Positions 21,941 through 32,689 of a stretch of DNA of 39,221 nt are shown piece after piece. The position numbers and the translations under genes were made by a program. Source of the DNA: Rhodocollybia butyracea (lineage: Eukaryota; Basidiomycota; Agaricomycetes; Agaricales; Omphalotaceae). The stretch covers positions 1-39,221 of the forward strand of contig JADNRY010000548.1 of the NCBI GenBank assembly GCA_015501585.1. The letters run 5' to 3'. Each line of letters starts with the position of its first letter. The stretch's first letter is position 1. The notes beneath the pieces were generated by a model. That model searched no databases and had not been told where the DNA came from. It saw nothing but the letters and a program-made list of their open reading frames with translations.

Positions 21941-22135
21941 TCAAACTAGTGGGCCACCTATTTTACCCCACACTTCTTCAGCACACTGACTTGGATTATA
22001 TGTTCTCCTGAATTGATCAGCGGAACGTTTCTCTGCTGCCTTGCGTTCACAAGCTTTCCAATGCTGTGTGAAGCCTTGTGATCCAATGGATCGCTTGCAT
22101 ATAGAGCATCGGCGTGTATTCTCAGAGGGAGGCAT
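21941..22135 (-). other. Zinc-finger exon of the Plavaka transposase
   Basis: This entry gives the boundaries of the first coding block of the transposase pseudogene. An upstream in-frame ATG at 22201 would add 22 hydrophobic residues (ITHISLLLHFLFL) that do not fit the family, so 22135 is preferred. The block continues QFRRTYNPSQ before the likely splice donor; the exact donor is not settled. Confidence 0.7.
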
Positions 22136-22621
22136 TGATGCTCTGGAAAGAAACAGAAAATGCAACAGCAGGGATATGTGTGTAATCAGGCGCTCAATCA
22201 TTTAGTCATGATCTGATCTCAATTAGATTCTAATCCAGCACATCTTGTCATGATCAGATCTTGATTAGATTATAGATACCATCTAATCGACATATAATTC
22301 CAGCCTGCTTATAAGCATAAATTCAAATCTCCGACATGAGTGACAAAAGGTATAGGCCTGACTTCAACTTGCATTCTCAGCAGTAAAGGCCTACTTGCAC
22401 AGAGCTGGTGTACTTGGACGTGACAGTGAAGACAATGATGCTACCTATGCTTATATACACCTTCTAGAGGCAGCTTATTCAGTTACTGCAGAGAGTGCAC
22501 AAGGATGGTTTCACCATTGTGGATATATCTAGACAATGTATGTACAAACATGATGCTATGAGACCAATATTTACTGAGCACAGCTGGTATATGATGCCAC
22601 AAAACTTGAATAACACTAGAT
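22136..22621. other. Spacer between SAM-like gene and transposase
   Basis: This 486-bp gap separates two minus-strand genes. It contains TCATGATCTGATCTCAATTAG and TCATGATCAGATCTTGATTAG-like direct copies (about 22205 and 22248), possible promoter or terminus sequence for the transposase gene. No gene is visible. Confidence 0.4.
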
Positions 22622-24924
22622 CTAGTACCTGCGATGCTTCTTCAAACTTTTCCCTTTGCCCTCAATTGAAACAATATCCTCCATAACATAGCTCCATAGC
22701 CGATTTGCATTACCTAGGTTACAGCCCATGAGTTTATGCATCTTGTCTGCACTGCCTACCAGGTGCAGATCATCAAGACAGTCTAGTCCCTGCTGCTCAA
22801 AAATATCCAGAAACCATGAATAATTATGATTGTCCCTACCACAATGCTTGTTGTTATCAACTGCTGTAAGCCATTCAGCAACATGTGGATATTCTAATGG
22901 CTTCTGTGGAGCTTGGTACGGGCCCCACTGAGGAGGTTGACCATATGGAGCAAGGGTGGAGACGGCAGAACTGTTTCATTTGTATTGGCCCTGTTTCATG
23001 GACTTTTCATTGATGCCTTTGAGAATTTGTTCTGATGGAGGGTCAATGCAAACAGTATTGGTCCGCTAGATGAACCTGTTAGCATATGTCATACATGCAC
23101 AAACAGTCTTCCTACAATAAGTGTTGCTCTGGCCGAGAGATCACCTGTAGTAAAATGGTAGTGGCCTCCATGGCTTGTTTTCACATAGCAAGCTTTCTTC
23201 TCATGTTCATTGCAGACATAGTGCTTTTGAATCTGATGGATAATTGCAATCTCTTGCTCATTGATATTATTGCTCAACGCAGGGGCGGCATCATTCTTTG
23301 ATGCATTCCTGCTACCATGGAGAAAGAGAACAATTAGAGAGAGCGATGCAATGTCAAGATGAGTTACAGTACCTTCTTTCCATTCTTATTGGTGCCTTCA
23401 TTGCTACCTGTATCCACAAGGTGAATGTGAAACAGCTTCTTCTTTTTTTCCTTTCCTTTCTTTGGGAGTTCAACTTTCTTGTATTCCTCCACTACCAGAA
23501 TCATGTCCTTGTATTGAAGAGCTGTGTCAACCAGTTTGGAACAGGGTTTGGACTTTTTGGCCAGAACGAGAGAATATATCCAAGAGCAGAGAGACGCTGG
23601 AGTGGTAGGCCCATTTGCGCAGGAACATTTTGTTAAAAGACAGGAAAAGATGTAATGTTGTCCAAAGTGAAGTTGATGCATGGTTTCCCAATGGTAATTT
23701 CATACTTGATAGACCAGCATCCAAGCTGGAATCTGGGATAATTATATTTGGCAACCCGGTTGGACAGCAGCAACCCCACCTAAATTGACAACCCTTAGTT
23801 TGAGTTTCTTTTCAGTGGGGTTGCTGCTCGGCCCTGCTCCGTTGTATCACGGAGTGATGTGATGGGCTGTCAGATCCTCTTTTTGATCTTCACAGAAATT
23901 TTGACACATGGCAACTTAATTACCATTTGCATAGATACCCAGAGGCAGGCAGAAACACCCTCTCCCAATTAGGAAGTACAATTCCAGTGTAAACCATACT
24001 TCCCAATTGGGAGAGGGCATTTCAGCCACAGTATTTACCTTTGGGTAAAGCTTTTCTTCAAATAAAAGAAAAGAGTCCCGATTGGTGAAGTGCATTTAGC
24101 GCCTATTTCAGCGCCCAGATGTCAATTATTTGCAGTTTTCATTCACGCCAGCATGCCTTTTCATTCCCTCTTGCTTATCCTTTAACAATGATGTGAAGGA
24201 AACCAGTTTATTTGTTCATGCTCACTTCATGCTCACTTATTTGCTGTATGTATTAATTGAGAACAAATGAAAGGAAATCTACCAGACAAGTGATTTTATG
24301 GCACTTAATAAAGTGCAGAGTAGATCAGATCAGATGTCAAAGGTTGCTGTTGAGCCGGAATACTGGGCAGACCAGATTTTGAAGGTTGCTGCTTAATTTA
24401 CATAATGTATGTAATGTTACATCTGACCTTTTTGGCCATCCTCACAGAGCACTCCGGCCACTGGCAATCAGGTTGCTGAATAACAAAGGGGTTTTCAGGT
24501 TGGCAACCAGGTTGCCAAATAGAATTATCCTGGAATCTGAGCTAGAATCATCATCTTTGTCCTCACTAGTGACAATCACAGAGGGCTGGCTGACTTAGGA
24601 TGATTTCTTGGTTTTCTTGATCTGTGTTTTGCCAGAGGACTCTGAAGTAGAGACATCCCTTACAGGTGACAGTAAGTGGAGAATTGAATGTTGCTGAAGC
24701 ATCTGTAAGGGGACATGCTCAGTAGCAATTATTGAATCAAATATTCACATACCTTGATGCTTGCTGAAGTGGGCAATCTTGCCAGAGACCCAATCATTCA
24801 CCCGCATGTCCTTTGCTGTATCTTTACTAATGGCCCTAGTCTCAGCAATACCCATAAGCAACTCAGTGTCAGCGATACTATTTTCATCAGATTTTTTGGT
24901 GACTGTTGTCTTTTTCTTTGTTTA
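22622..24924 (-). pseudogene. SAM-like domain gene, split by a 795-bp element
   Basis: Reading minus from the satellite edge: KKTTVTKKSDENSIADTELL ... VNDWVSGKIAHFSKHQ (donor GTATGT at 24752), a Ser/Asp/Lys-rich region (VIVTSEDKDDDSSSDS), the insertion, LDAGLSSMKLPLGN, TPASLCSWIYSLVLAKKS, YKDMILVVEEYKKVELPKKG and KLFHIHLVDTG. After an intron (23372-23312) comes NNINEQEIAIIHQIQKHYVC with C/H spacing (NEHEKKACYVK, GGHYHFTTGDLS). Next are a Pro/Gln linker and a SAM-like domain (YPHVAEWLTAVDNNKHCGRD, FLDIFEQQGLDCLDDLHLVG, NANRLWSYVMEDI), with a stop at 22622. TGA replaces an expected Arg at 22976-22978 and TAA occurs near 24597. I know related hypothetical proteins only as unnamed basidiomycete families. 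The 5' end is lost at the satellite. Confidence 0.6.
23736..24530. mobile_element. 795-bp element with perfect 9-bp target duplication
   Basis: The ends GGATAATTATATTTGGCAAC and GTTGCCAAATAGAATTATCC are inverted copies (about 27 bp, two mismatches). TGGAATCTG flanks both sides (23727-23735, 24531-24539), and removing the element with one copy restores the frame SSSDS-SLDAGLSS in the SAM-like gene. A 9-bp duplication with G-starting ends fits Mutator-like elements, but I see no transposase. Inside is a hairpin with arms CCCTCTCCCAATT and AATTGGGAGAGGG (about 23960-24017). Confidence 0.9.
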
Positions 24925-27900
24925 ATCTATGGATTTCACCGTAATATCCAGCAATGTCTTCGCTAAGTTGTCAAAGGATTTCACAGTAATGTCCAGCATT
25001 TTCCATGGATTTCACCATAATATCCAGCAATGTCGTCTCGAAATTGACAATGGATTTGACCATAATGTCCAGCATTACCTAAGGATTTGATCGTAATATC
25101 CAGCAATGTCTTCTCTAAGTTGTCAAACGATTTCACATTAATGTACAGCATTTTCCATGGATTTCACTGTAATATCCAACAATGTCTTCTCTAAGTTGTC
25201 AAAGGATTGCACATTAATGTCCAGCATTTTCCATGGATTTCACCATAATATCCAGCAATGTCGTCTCGAAATTGACAATGGATTTGACCATAATGTCCAG
25301 CATTACCTAAGGATTTGATTGTAATATCCAGCAATGTCTTCTCTAAGTTGTCAAACGATTTCACATTAATGTACAGCATTTTCCCTGGATTTCACTGTAA
25401 TATTCAGCAATGTCTTCTCTAAGTTGTCAATGGATTTCACAGTAATGTCCAGCATTATCCATGGATTTCACCGTAATATCCAGCAATGTCTTCGCTAAAT
25501 TGACAATGGATTTGACAGTAACGTTGAGCATTATCTATGGATTTCACCGTAATATCCAGCAATGTCTTCTCTAAGTTGTCAAAGGATTTCACAGTAATGT
25601 ACAGCATTTTCCCTGGATTTCACTGTAATATTCAGCAATGTCTTCTCTAAGTTGTCAATGGATTTCACAGTAATGTCCAGCATTATCCATGGATTTCACC
25701 GTAATATCCAGCAATGTCTTCGCTAAATTGACAATGGATTTGACAGTAACGTTGAGCATTATCTATGGATTTCACCGTAATATCCAGCAATGTCTTCTCT
25801 AAGTTGTCAAAGGATTTCACAGTAATGTACAGCATTTTCCATGGATTTCACAGTAATATCCTAATGTCGAGCAATATCAATGGATTTCACCATAATATCC
25901 AGCAATCTTAGAGAAGACATTGCTGGATATTACGGTCAAATCCATAGATAATCCTGGACATTACATTCAAATCCATTGTCAATTTAGAGAACACATTGCT
26001 GGATATTACAGTCAATTCCATTGTCAATTTAGAGACGACATTGCTGGATATTCCGGTGAAATCCATGGAAAATGCTGGACATTACTGTGAAATCCTTTGA
26101 CAACTTAGAGAAGACATTGCTGGATATTACGGTGAAATCCATAGATAATGCTCAACGTTACTGTCAAATCCATTGTCAATTTAGCGAAGACATTGCTGGA
26201 TATTACGGTGAAATCCATGGATAATGCTGGACATTACTGTGAAATCCATTGACAACTTAGAGAAGACATTGCTGAATATTACAGTGAAATCCAGGGAAAA
26301 TGCTGTACATTAATGTGAAATCGTTTGACAACTTAGAGAAGACATTGTTGGATATTACAGTGAAATCCATAGATAATGCTTAACATTACTGTCAAATCCG
26401 TTGGCAATTTAGAGCAGACATTGCTGAATATTAGTGTGAAATCCATGGAAAATGCTGGACAATACTGTGAAATCCTTTGACAACTTAGAGAAGACATTGT
26501 TGGATATTATGGTCAAATCCTTAGGTAATGCTGGACATTATGGTCAAATTCATGGACAATTTAGACACGACATTGCTGGATATTATGGTGAAATCCATGG
26601 AAAATGCTGGACATTACTGTCAAATCCTTTGACAACTTAGAGAAGACATTGCTGGATATCACAGTAAAATTCATTGTCAATATAAGGAAGACATTGCTGG
26701 ATATTACGGTGAAATCAATAGTTAATGCCACTGAACCGCATTGATATTGCTTGACATTAGGATATTACTGTGAAATCCATGGAAAATGCTGTACATTACT
26801 GTGAAATCCTTTGTCAATTTAGAGAAGATATTGCTGGATATTACGGTGAAATCCATAGATAATGCTCAACATTACTGTCAAATTCATTGTCAATTTAGCG
26901 AAGACATTGCTGGATATTACGGTGAAATCCATGGAAAATGCTGGACATTACAGTGAAATCCTGTGACAACTTAGAGAAGACATTGCTGGATATTACGGTG
27001 AAATCCATGGAAAATGCTGGACATTACTGTCAAATCCAATGTCAATTTAGAGCAGACATTGCTGGATATTACAGTGAAATCCATGGATAATCCTGGACAT
27101 TACTGTGAAATCCATTGACAACTTAGAGAAGACATTGCTCGATATGACAGTCAATCTCATTGTCAATTTAGAGCAGACATTGCTGGATATTCCAGTGAAA
27201 TCCATGGAAAATGCTGGACATTACTGTGGAATCCATTGACAACTCAGAGAAGACATTGCTGGATATTACGGTGAAATCCATAGATAATGCTCAACATTAC
27301 TGTCAAATCCATTGTCAATTTAGCGAAGACATTACTGGATATTACGGTGAAATGCATGGAAAATGCTGGACATTACTGTGAAATCCATTGACAACTTAGA
27401 GAAGACATTGCTGGATATTACAGTCAATTCCATTGTCAATTTGGAGCAGACATTGCTGGATATTACGGTGAAATCCATGGAAAATGCTGCACATTACTGT
27501 GAAATCCTTTGACAACTCAGAGAAGACATTGCTGGATATTACGGTGAGATCCATAGATAATGCTGAACATTACTGTAAAATCCATTGTCAATTTAGCGAA
27601 GACATTGCTGTATTTTAGGGTGAAATCCATGGAAAATGCTGGACATTACTGTGAAATCCTGTGACAACTTAGAGAAGACATTGCTGGATATTATGGTGAA
27701 ATCCATAGATAATGCTGAACATTACTGTCAGATCCATTGTCAATTTAGTCAAGACATTGCTGGATATTACGGTGAAATCCATTCATAATCCTGGACATTA
27801 CTTTGAAATCCATTGACAACTTAGAGAAGACATTGCTGGATATGACAGTCAATTTCATTGTCAATTTAGAGCAGACATTGCTGTATATTACGGTGAAATC

Positions 27901-28447
27901 CATAGATAATGCTGAACATTACTGTCAAATCCATTGTCAATTTAGTCAAGACATTGCTGGATATTACGGTGAAATCCATGGATAATCCTGGACATTACTG
28001 TGAAATCCATTGACAACTTAGAGAAGACATTGCTCGATATGACAGTCAATTTCATTGTCAATTTAGAGCAGACATTGCTGTATATTACGGTGAAATCCAT
28101 AGATAATGCTGAACATTACTGTCAAATCCATTGTCAATTTAGCGAAGACATTGCTGGATATTACGGTGAAATCCATGGTTAATGCTGGACATTACTGTGA
28201 AATCCATTGACAACTTAGAGAAGACATTGCTGCATATTACATTCAAATCCATTGTCAATTTAGAGAAGATATTGCTGGATATTCCGGTGAAATCCATGGA
28301 AAATGCTGGACATTACTATGAAATCCATTGACAACTTAGAGAAGACATTGCTGGATATTACAGTCAAATCCATAGATAATGCTGGACATTACAGCCAAAT
28401 CCATTGACAATTTAGACAAGACATTGCTCGATATTACTGCAAAATTA
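24922..28447. repeat. 76/45-bp satellite array with head-to-head switch
   Basis: The 76-bp unit runs from GACATTGCTGGATATTACGG through AATGCTGGACATTACTGTG to TTTGACAACTTAGAGAA. It contains two related halves: a 45-bp part with GGATATTACGGTGAAATCC and a 31-bp part with GGACATTACTGTGAAATCC. Free 45-bp units (ending CATTGTCAATTTAGAGCA) alternate with 76-bp ones. Orientation is reversed at 24922-25904 relative to 25905-28447, meeting at AATATCCAGCAATCTTAGAG near 25904. Short open frames throughout are by-products of the repeat (76 is not a multiple of 3). The left edge cuts the SAM-like gene. Confidence 0.95.
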
Positions 28448-29222
28448 TATCCACATATTCAGTGAATATTTACCCAGATCAATATTCACTGAACATTCAC
28501 ATGTTCACTGAAGAAGTAGACCTTCAGTGAGTTGAGTTGAGATGGATATTCATTGAATATCTACCTCATTGACTCAGATATTTCTAGATGGATATTCACT
28601 GAATATCTACCATCGACTGATCACATATTAACTGAATAAACTGACTTCCCTGAATATCTACCCAGATGGATATTCACTGAATATCCACATGTTCACTGAA
28701 AAAGTAGATATTCATTGAATATCTATCATAGATGGCGGATATTCCCTGAATAAACTGACTTCTTTCTGGAATAAGACAAAATGAATATCCACATATTCAC
28801 TAAATAAACTGACTGCCCTGAATATCCACATTTTCACTGAAGAAGTAGATATTCAGTGAGTTGAGTTGGGTGTAGATGGATATTCAGTGAATATCTACCC
28901 AGATGGGTATTCACTGAATATCCACATGTTCACTGAAGAAGTAGATATTCATTGGGTGTAGATGGATATTCATCGAACATTGACCTCACTGGCTCAGATA
29001 TTTCTAGATGGATATTCACCGAATATCCACATATTCACTGAATAAACTGACTTCCATAATCCGACTTGCCTGAATATCTACCTCACTGACTCAGATAATG
29101 CTAGATGGATATTCACTGAATATCTACCATGGACTGACTTTACTGAACTTGATCTGCATGAATATTCATTGAATATCAGCAATTCACTAAACTAGTTCAG
29201 TGGATATTTGCTGAATATTGAT
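28448..29222. repeat. GGATATTCACTGAATATCC palindrome cluster
   Basis: More than ten copies of a 19-nt near-perfect palindrome (arms GGATATTCA and TGAATATCC around one base), with variants, are spaced irregularly and linked by AATAAACTGACTT, GAAGAAGTAGATATTC and CTCACTGACTCAGATA phrases. It directly adjoins the satellite. Positions up to 29051 recur inverted at 35937-36572, and 29022-29294 recur directly at 35264-35547. Confidence 0.93.
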
Positions 29223-29351
29223 TGGAGGATGGTCATATCTTCCATTTACATTCTTGTACCTAATGGTAACTGTTACATTCATGCTTTTCCATCATTATTC
29301 TGAGATGTTCCGGCTAACTCCGAGGCCCTCCAAGATTCTGTTACCTTCTGT
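29223..29351. repeat. Unique segment joining palindromes to satellite
   Basis: The sequence GGAGGATGGTCATATCTTCC onward to 29294 is shared with 35477-35547. From 29295 to 29351 it differs and leads into the next satellite block. Confidence 0.7.
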
Positions 29352-29951
29352 CAATGGATTTCACCGTAATATCCAGCAATGTCTTCTTTATATTGTCAAT
29401 GAATTTGACTGTAATATCTAGCATTATCTCTGGATTTGACTGTAATATCCAGCAATGTCTTCTCTAAGTTGTCAAAGGATTTCACAGTAATGTCCAGCAT
29501 TATTCATGGATTTCACTGTAATATCCAGCAATGTCTTCTCTAAATTGACATTGGATTTGACAGTAATGTTCAGCATTATCTATGGATTTCACCATAATAT
29601 CCAGCAATGTCTTCTTTAAATTGTCAATGGATATTATGGTGAAATCCATGAATAATGCTGGACATTACTGTGAAATCCTTTGACAACTTAGAGAAGACAT
29701 TGCTGGATATTGCAGTCAAATCCATAGATAATGCTGGACATTATGGTCAAATACATTGTCAATTTGGAGAAGACATTGCTGGATATTATGGTGAAATCCA
29801 TAGATAATGCTAGACATTACTGTATGCTGGACATTATGGTCAAATCCATTGTCAATTTAGAGAAGACATTGCTGAATGTTATGGTGAAATCCATGGATAA
29901 TGCTGGACATTACTGTGAAATCCTTTGACAACTTAGAGAAGACATTGCTGG
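29352..29951. repeat. Satellite block with inversion, edge of LTR
   Basis: The same 76/45-bp satellite appears in forward orientation to about 29630, then flips at TTGTCAATGG/ATATTATGG to reverse orientation until 29951, where an LTR starting TGTGAAACTC cuts it inside GACATTGCTGG. Confidence 0.93.
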
Positions 29952-30259
29952 TGTGAAACTCAGGTGTGTTCTATGAGCAGACCGGGATTTCCGAGTTCAA
30001 TGGGGGCCTCGAGTAGTCCTAACGTCGGTTTAAATCCCTATTTGTGAAATAGAACAAGTTTAGAATGGACTGGATAATAGACTTAGTCAAACAGACAGTT
30101 GGTAGAAAGGTAGATAGATTGCCAAGTGAAAATTTATAAAGACCAGTCTAGAGGTGTTAAATAAGTACCTACTTATGGAAACTAAGTAACATGGTAAGTA
30201 AATATATACAATCATGTAAAATGACGAGTTCCTTGACCAAACGGAAGAGGAGCTCGACA
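29952..30259 (-). mobile_element. 3' LTR of Ty3/gypsy remnant (308 bp)
   Basis: On plus it runs TGTGAAACTCAGG... to ...GAGGAGCTCGACA; on minus it begins TGTCGAGCTCC and ends TTTCACA, with TG...CA ends. A purine run (ACCGAGGGGA on minus) directly precedes its minus-strand start, as a polypurine tract should. This places it downstream of the minus-strand pol remnant at 31.1-32.6 kb. It is inserted in satellite DNA. No second copy is present in the window. Confidence 0.7.
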
Positions 30260-30653
30260 TCCCCTCGGTACTTTAAACGAAAAGCCAGGAGATAAGATCA
30301 ACAAAACTGAAGTAAAATCAAAATCAAAGATAAGAAAGAGATATCGAAATGACATCAAGATAAACGGATACGAAAATTGAAAGACATCTCTTCCTTTGAC
30401 GACTACCATGCCTGAATCCGAAGCAGAAATCTTATATCTCTTCCAAAGCAAGAGCTCGACATCCCCTCGGTACTTTAAACGAAAAGCCAGGAGATAAGAT
30501 TAACAAAACGGAAGTAAAATCAAAATCAAAGATAAGAAAGAGATATCAAAATGACATCAAGATAAACGGATACGAAAATTGAAAGACATCTCTTCCTTCG
30601 ACGACTACCATGCCTGAATCCGAAGCAGAAATCCTATATCTCTTCCAAAGCAA
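30250..30653. repeat. 202-bp tandem duplication spanning a start codon
   Basis: The unit at 30250-30451 repeats at 30452-30653 with only a few differences. It includes the last 10 bp of the LTR, the purine-tract complement (TCCCCTCGG) and CGACTACCATGCCTGAATCC, so the ATG and first codons of the gene at 30610 exist twice. The frame from the first ATG (30408) stops shortly after the unit junction. Confidence 0.93.
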
Positions 30654-31235
30654 TCAATTTCAGCACGCAATAAATGAGTGGCACAATAATAACAATAGTC
30701 CGGATGCAAATATAACTGTTGCTTGGACATACACCGAATTTGTCACTATTCTCAGCACCAACCCATATGATAATAAATGGCCACAACTCCCTTCTAACTT
30801 CTACCTACACCTTCTCAAATTACCCGGTTCGGTACTCCGTTGCCTTCCCGGCATGCTTCTAGCTGAAGCTGCTGGACAAGTTGATGGATTTCTCGAACAT
30901 TATGCCATAGATAGGCCGAATCCTGTTCTATTATATATGGAAATCATCAAGGGAAAGGTGTATTGGGTAGCTTTCCATGGTCCTGACCGGTGAGTGGTGA
31001 ATAGAATGTGTAACCGTGAAATAAACAATTCCACAGATTTTTTACTCAGGGAGATCTCTTGACAATAATTCAAGCGCTGAATTATGAATATCTGGATGAT
31101 CTTCTTGACAGGATTAACGACTGCATTGGAGACGGGGACGTCGCATCGCGTGAAAGAGTAATGAATAAACACCAAAGCTTTGAAGGAAACGAAAATATGA
31201 TACAAGAGATGTGGAAATGGACACAGAAAAAGTAA
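30610..31235 (+). CDS. Antisense spliced gene within gypsy element
   Basis: Exon 1 (30610-30989) and exon 2 (31037-31235) flank a 47-nt intron (GTGAGT...CCACAG). Together they make an uninterrupted 192-residue protein. It begins MPESEAEILYLFQSNQFQHA and contains FVTILSTNPYDNKWPQLPSN, LLKLPGSVLRCLPGMLLAEA, VDGFLEHYAI, VYWVAFHGPDRFFTQGDLL, LNYEYLDDLLDRIND and a C-terminal EMWKWTQKK. There is no signal peptide or membrane segment, and no domain I recognise. It lies between the minus-strand pol and its 3' LTR, transcribed towards pol, and exon 2 overlaps the pol end in antisense. It is the only gene of this element without a stop or frameshift. The upstream 202-bp duplication doubles its leader. 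A role (regulator, capsid-related or captured gene) cannot be told from sequence. Confidence 0.65.
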
Positions 31236-32594
31236 AGGGGAACATAAATGGATAGGAAAGGTGAAAAATCCTTGAAGGGGAACTTGTTTGAATAATCAGA
31301 GTCATCAGACTCTACCATGTGGTCCAATTCTTTTGTAGGCAAATCAATAAATTCTTCTATATTCGGGATTGGAAGTGTAAGACAAGCTTGGTAGGGGATC
31401 AAGTGGAAAGCTCCTACTGGCTTCCGCCAGACAGTACCATCAAGCTCGGCAACAATATAAGCACCTCCCCAATTCCAACCCCAACGGCATAATATGTCTT
31501 CAAAGATCCAAGTAGCGATAGCTTGACCTGTTTGAGTACGCAACTTGCGGAATTCTGGATAAGCAGATGAAGAGCAATGACCATGAGCAATATACTTGAA
31601 ACCCGCAGACCGGGGCATCTCCATTGTGTCCATATAGCACTTCGCGAATAGGGAAAGAGGTTCCGCTACTACTGGCGGAATTCTCAACTTCTCGGTACTC
31701 CGTAACTGACATAAATGGCAAGTCTTTACCCACCACTTAACATCGTCAGCTGTCTTCTGCCACCAAAACCTCTCTCAAATAACAGATGTAGTTGCCCATG
31801 TCCCTCGGTGTCCCATCTTATCATGACTCTCACAAATAATGGAGATTCTTTTTCCTGGAGGGGCCACCATATGGTGACAACCGTTGACATCTTTCCTCCA
31901 CAAACGGAGAGATGAATCAACAAAAAAATACAACGCATACCGGATAAATGAGGCATACTGCTCATCCGTAAGAGATTTCAGACACTCAAACGAGGTTAAA
32001 TAATCTCTAACGGAGTTTAAGCGGTTATCAAGTTCTGTTGCATGATTCAATCTAGGGACAACGTGGTACGGAACTTCATCTGAAGAGATTTCTTCAGAAT
32101 CAGTAACAGAATATGAAGGGTCAGAGAGTGGACAAGACACAGAAAAGATATAAAGGGATGTTGGAACTTGAACAGATTTATTAATAATTTGAAGAAATCC
32201 GTTGGCCTCGTCAATCCAGTCTTGAATTTCTTCCGGGTCTTCGGGATAATCTTCTGGCAAGGGAGTTCGGCGAGACACACCGTCTGCAGCTATACGTGAG
32301 AGCATTAAGTGCATGGATACTCAATGACTCTTTCGCAACGTAGTACCCTTCTCCTTCACTTGCTCCGGGAAACTCATCCAAAAATACAGGCTCTGCAAAT
32401 GGGCTTGGCATAATCTCTTGAGCAACAGATGAAGGGGGAGGAGGAATTTCTTCAAATGCCATAAACATCTTGCTCAGGTCCTCCAACAAGTACCCGTCCA
32501 CACCAACTCGGCGACCCGTAACACTATCTTTAACTTTACGGCGATATTCTGGTGCGGCAGCTAATAAATCCTCCTGTCTTACGGTAACATTCAT
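31082..32594 (-). pseudogene. Ty3/gypsy pol remnant, internally deleted
   Basis: Minus frames, in order: AAAPEYRRKVKDSVTGRRV (a gag-pol linker type phrase), a Pro-rich stretch (FEEIPPPPSS), ESLSIHALNALTYS; then, one frame over, LSRIAADGVSRRTPLPEDYP, RLNSVRDYLTSFECLKSLTD, FIRYALYFFVDSSLRLWRKD and ESHDKMGHRGTWAT (integrase zinc-binding region). Next come CYMDTMEMPRSAGFKYIAHG and ATWIFEDILCRWG of the integrase core, which jumps directly to GGAYIVAELDGTVWRKPVGA and FHLIPYQACL, a C-terminal tail. Protease, RT and RNase H are absent, and the core is cut between its catalytic residues. Two deletions and at least three frame changes make it non-functional. Its tail overlaps the antisense gene. Confidence 0.85.
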
Positions 32595-32689
32595 CAGACA
32601 CTAATTTTGTCTTTCCTCCAGTCCAATCCTATGCCGAGCTTGGAGACTTGACAGCATCTTTCCAATTGTCCAATACTACCAAAACATAT

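Larger units (their letters stand above)
17376..22135 (-). pseudogene. Plavaka-type KDZ transposase, split by Tc1
   Basis: The ATG at 22135 gives MPPSENTRRCSICKRS with a C-x2-C-x11-H-x3-C zinc finger (C10, C13, H25, C29). Exons then read IQIEYHPNSKRPNDTMCFED, LHGPNKFTLKGYHDIQKTWD, FVKKDIKVAYWQEEKSHE, and beyond the Tc1 element HYRPVWDWLTELL, WDARRLFKYD, LPSGAVPLCIVFYADKSKLS, GYSKTGYTMICGDG, RWMFPTVLIKSADYEEQ, GLCCVKCLIPTTELTNFD, STKPNEKFHGPLRK and a C-terminal IRGVVVFEASEDPRECDE to TAG at 17376. This order matches Plavaka transposases of basidiomycetes; YADKSKLS probably holds the first catalytic Asp. Damage: TGA for Arg at 21478-21480, 19649-19651 and 18260-18262, frameshifts near 21525, 19392 and 19098, and the Tc1 insertion. 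Introns are about 45-75 nt; one (21390-21322) now starts GC. Confidence 0.88.

Noticed and set aside
15431..22135. Terminal inverted repeats of the Plavaka element
   Set aside because: I compared 13.3-15.4 kb with 22.1-24.9 kb by eye and found no convincing inverted pair; an alignment search is needed before ends are claimed.
10114..22978. TGA recoded as arginine or selenocysteine
   Set aside because: The same genes also carry frameshifts and insertions, so they are decayed; CpG-type mutation explains the stops without a changed code.
24922..28447. CRISPR array
   Set aside because: The repeats are contiguous with no unique spacers, units are 45-76 bp, and the context is a eukaryotic transposon region.
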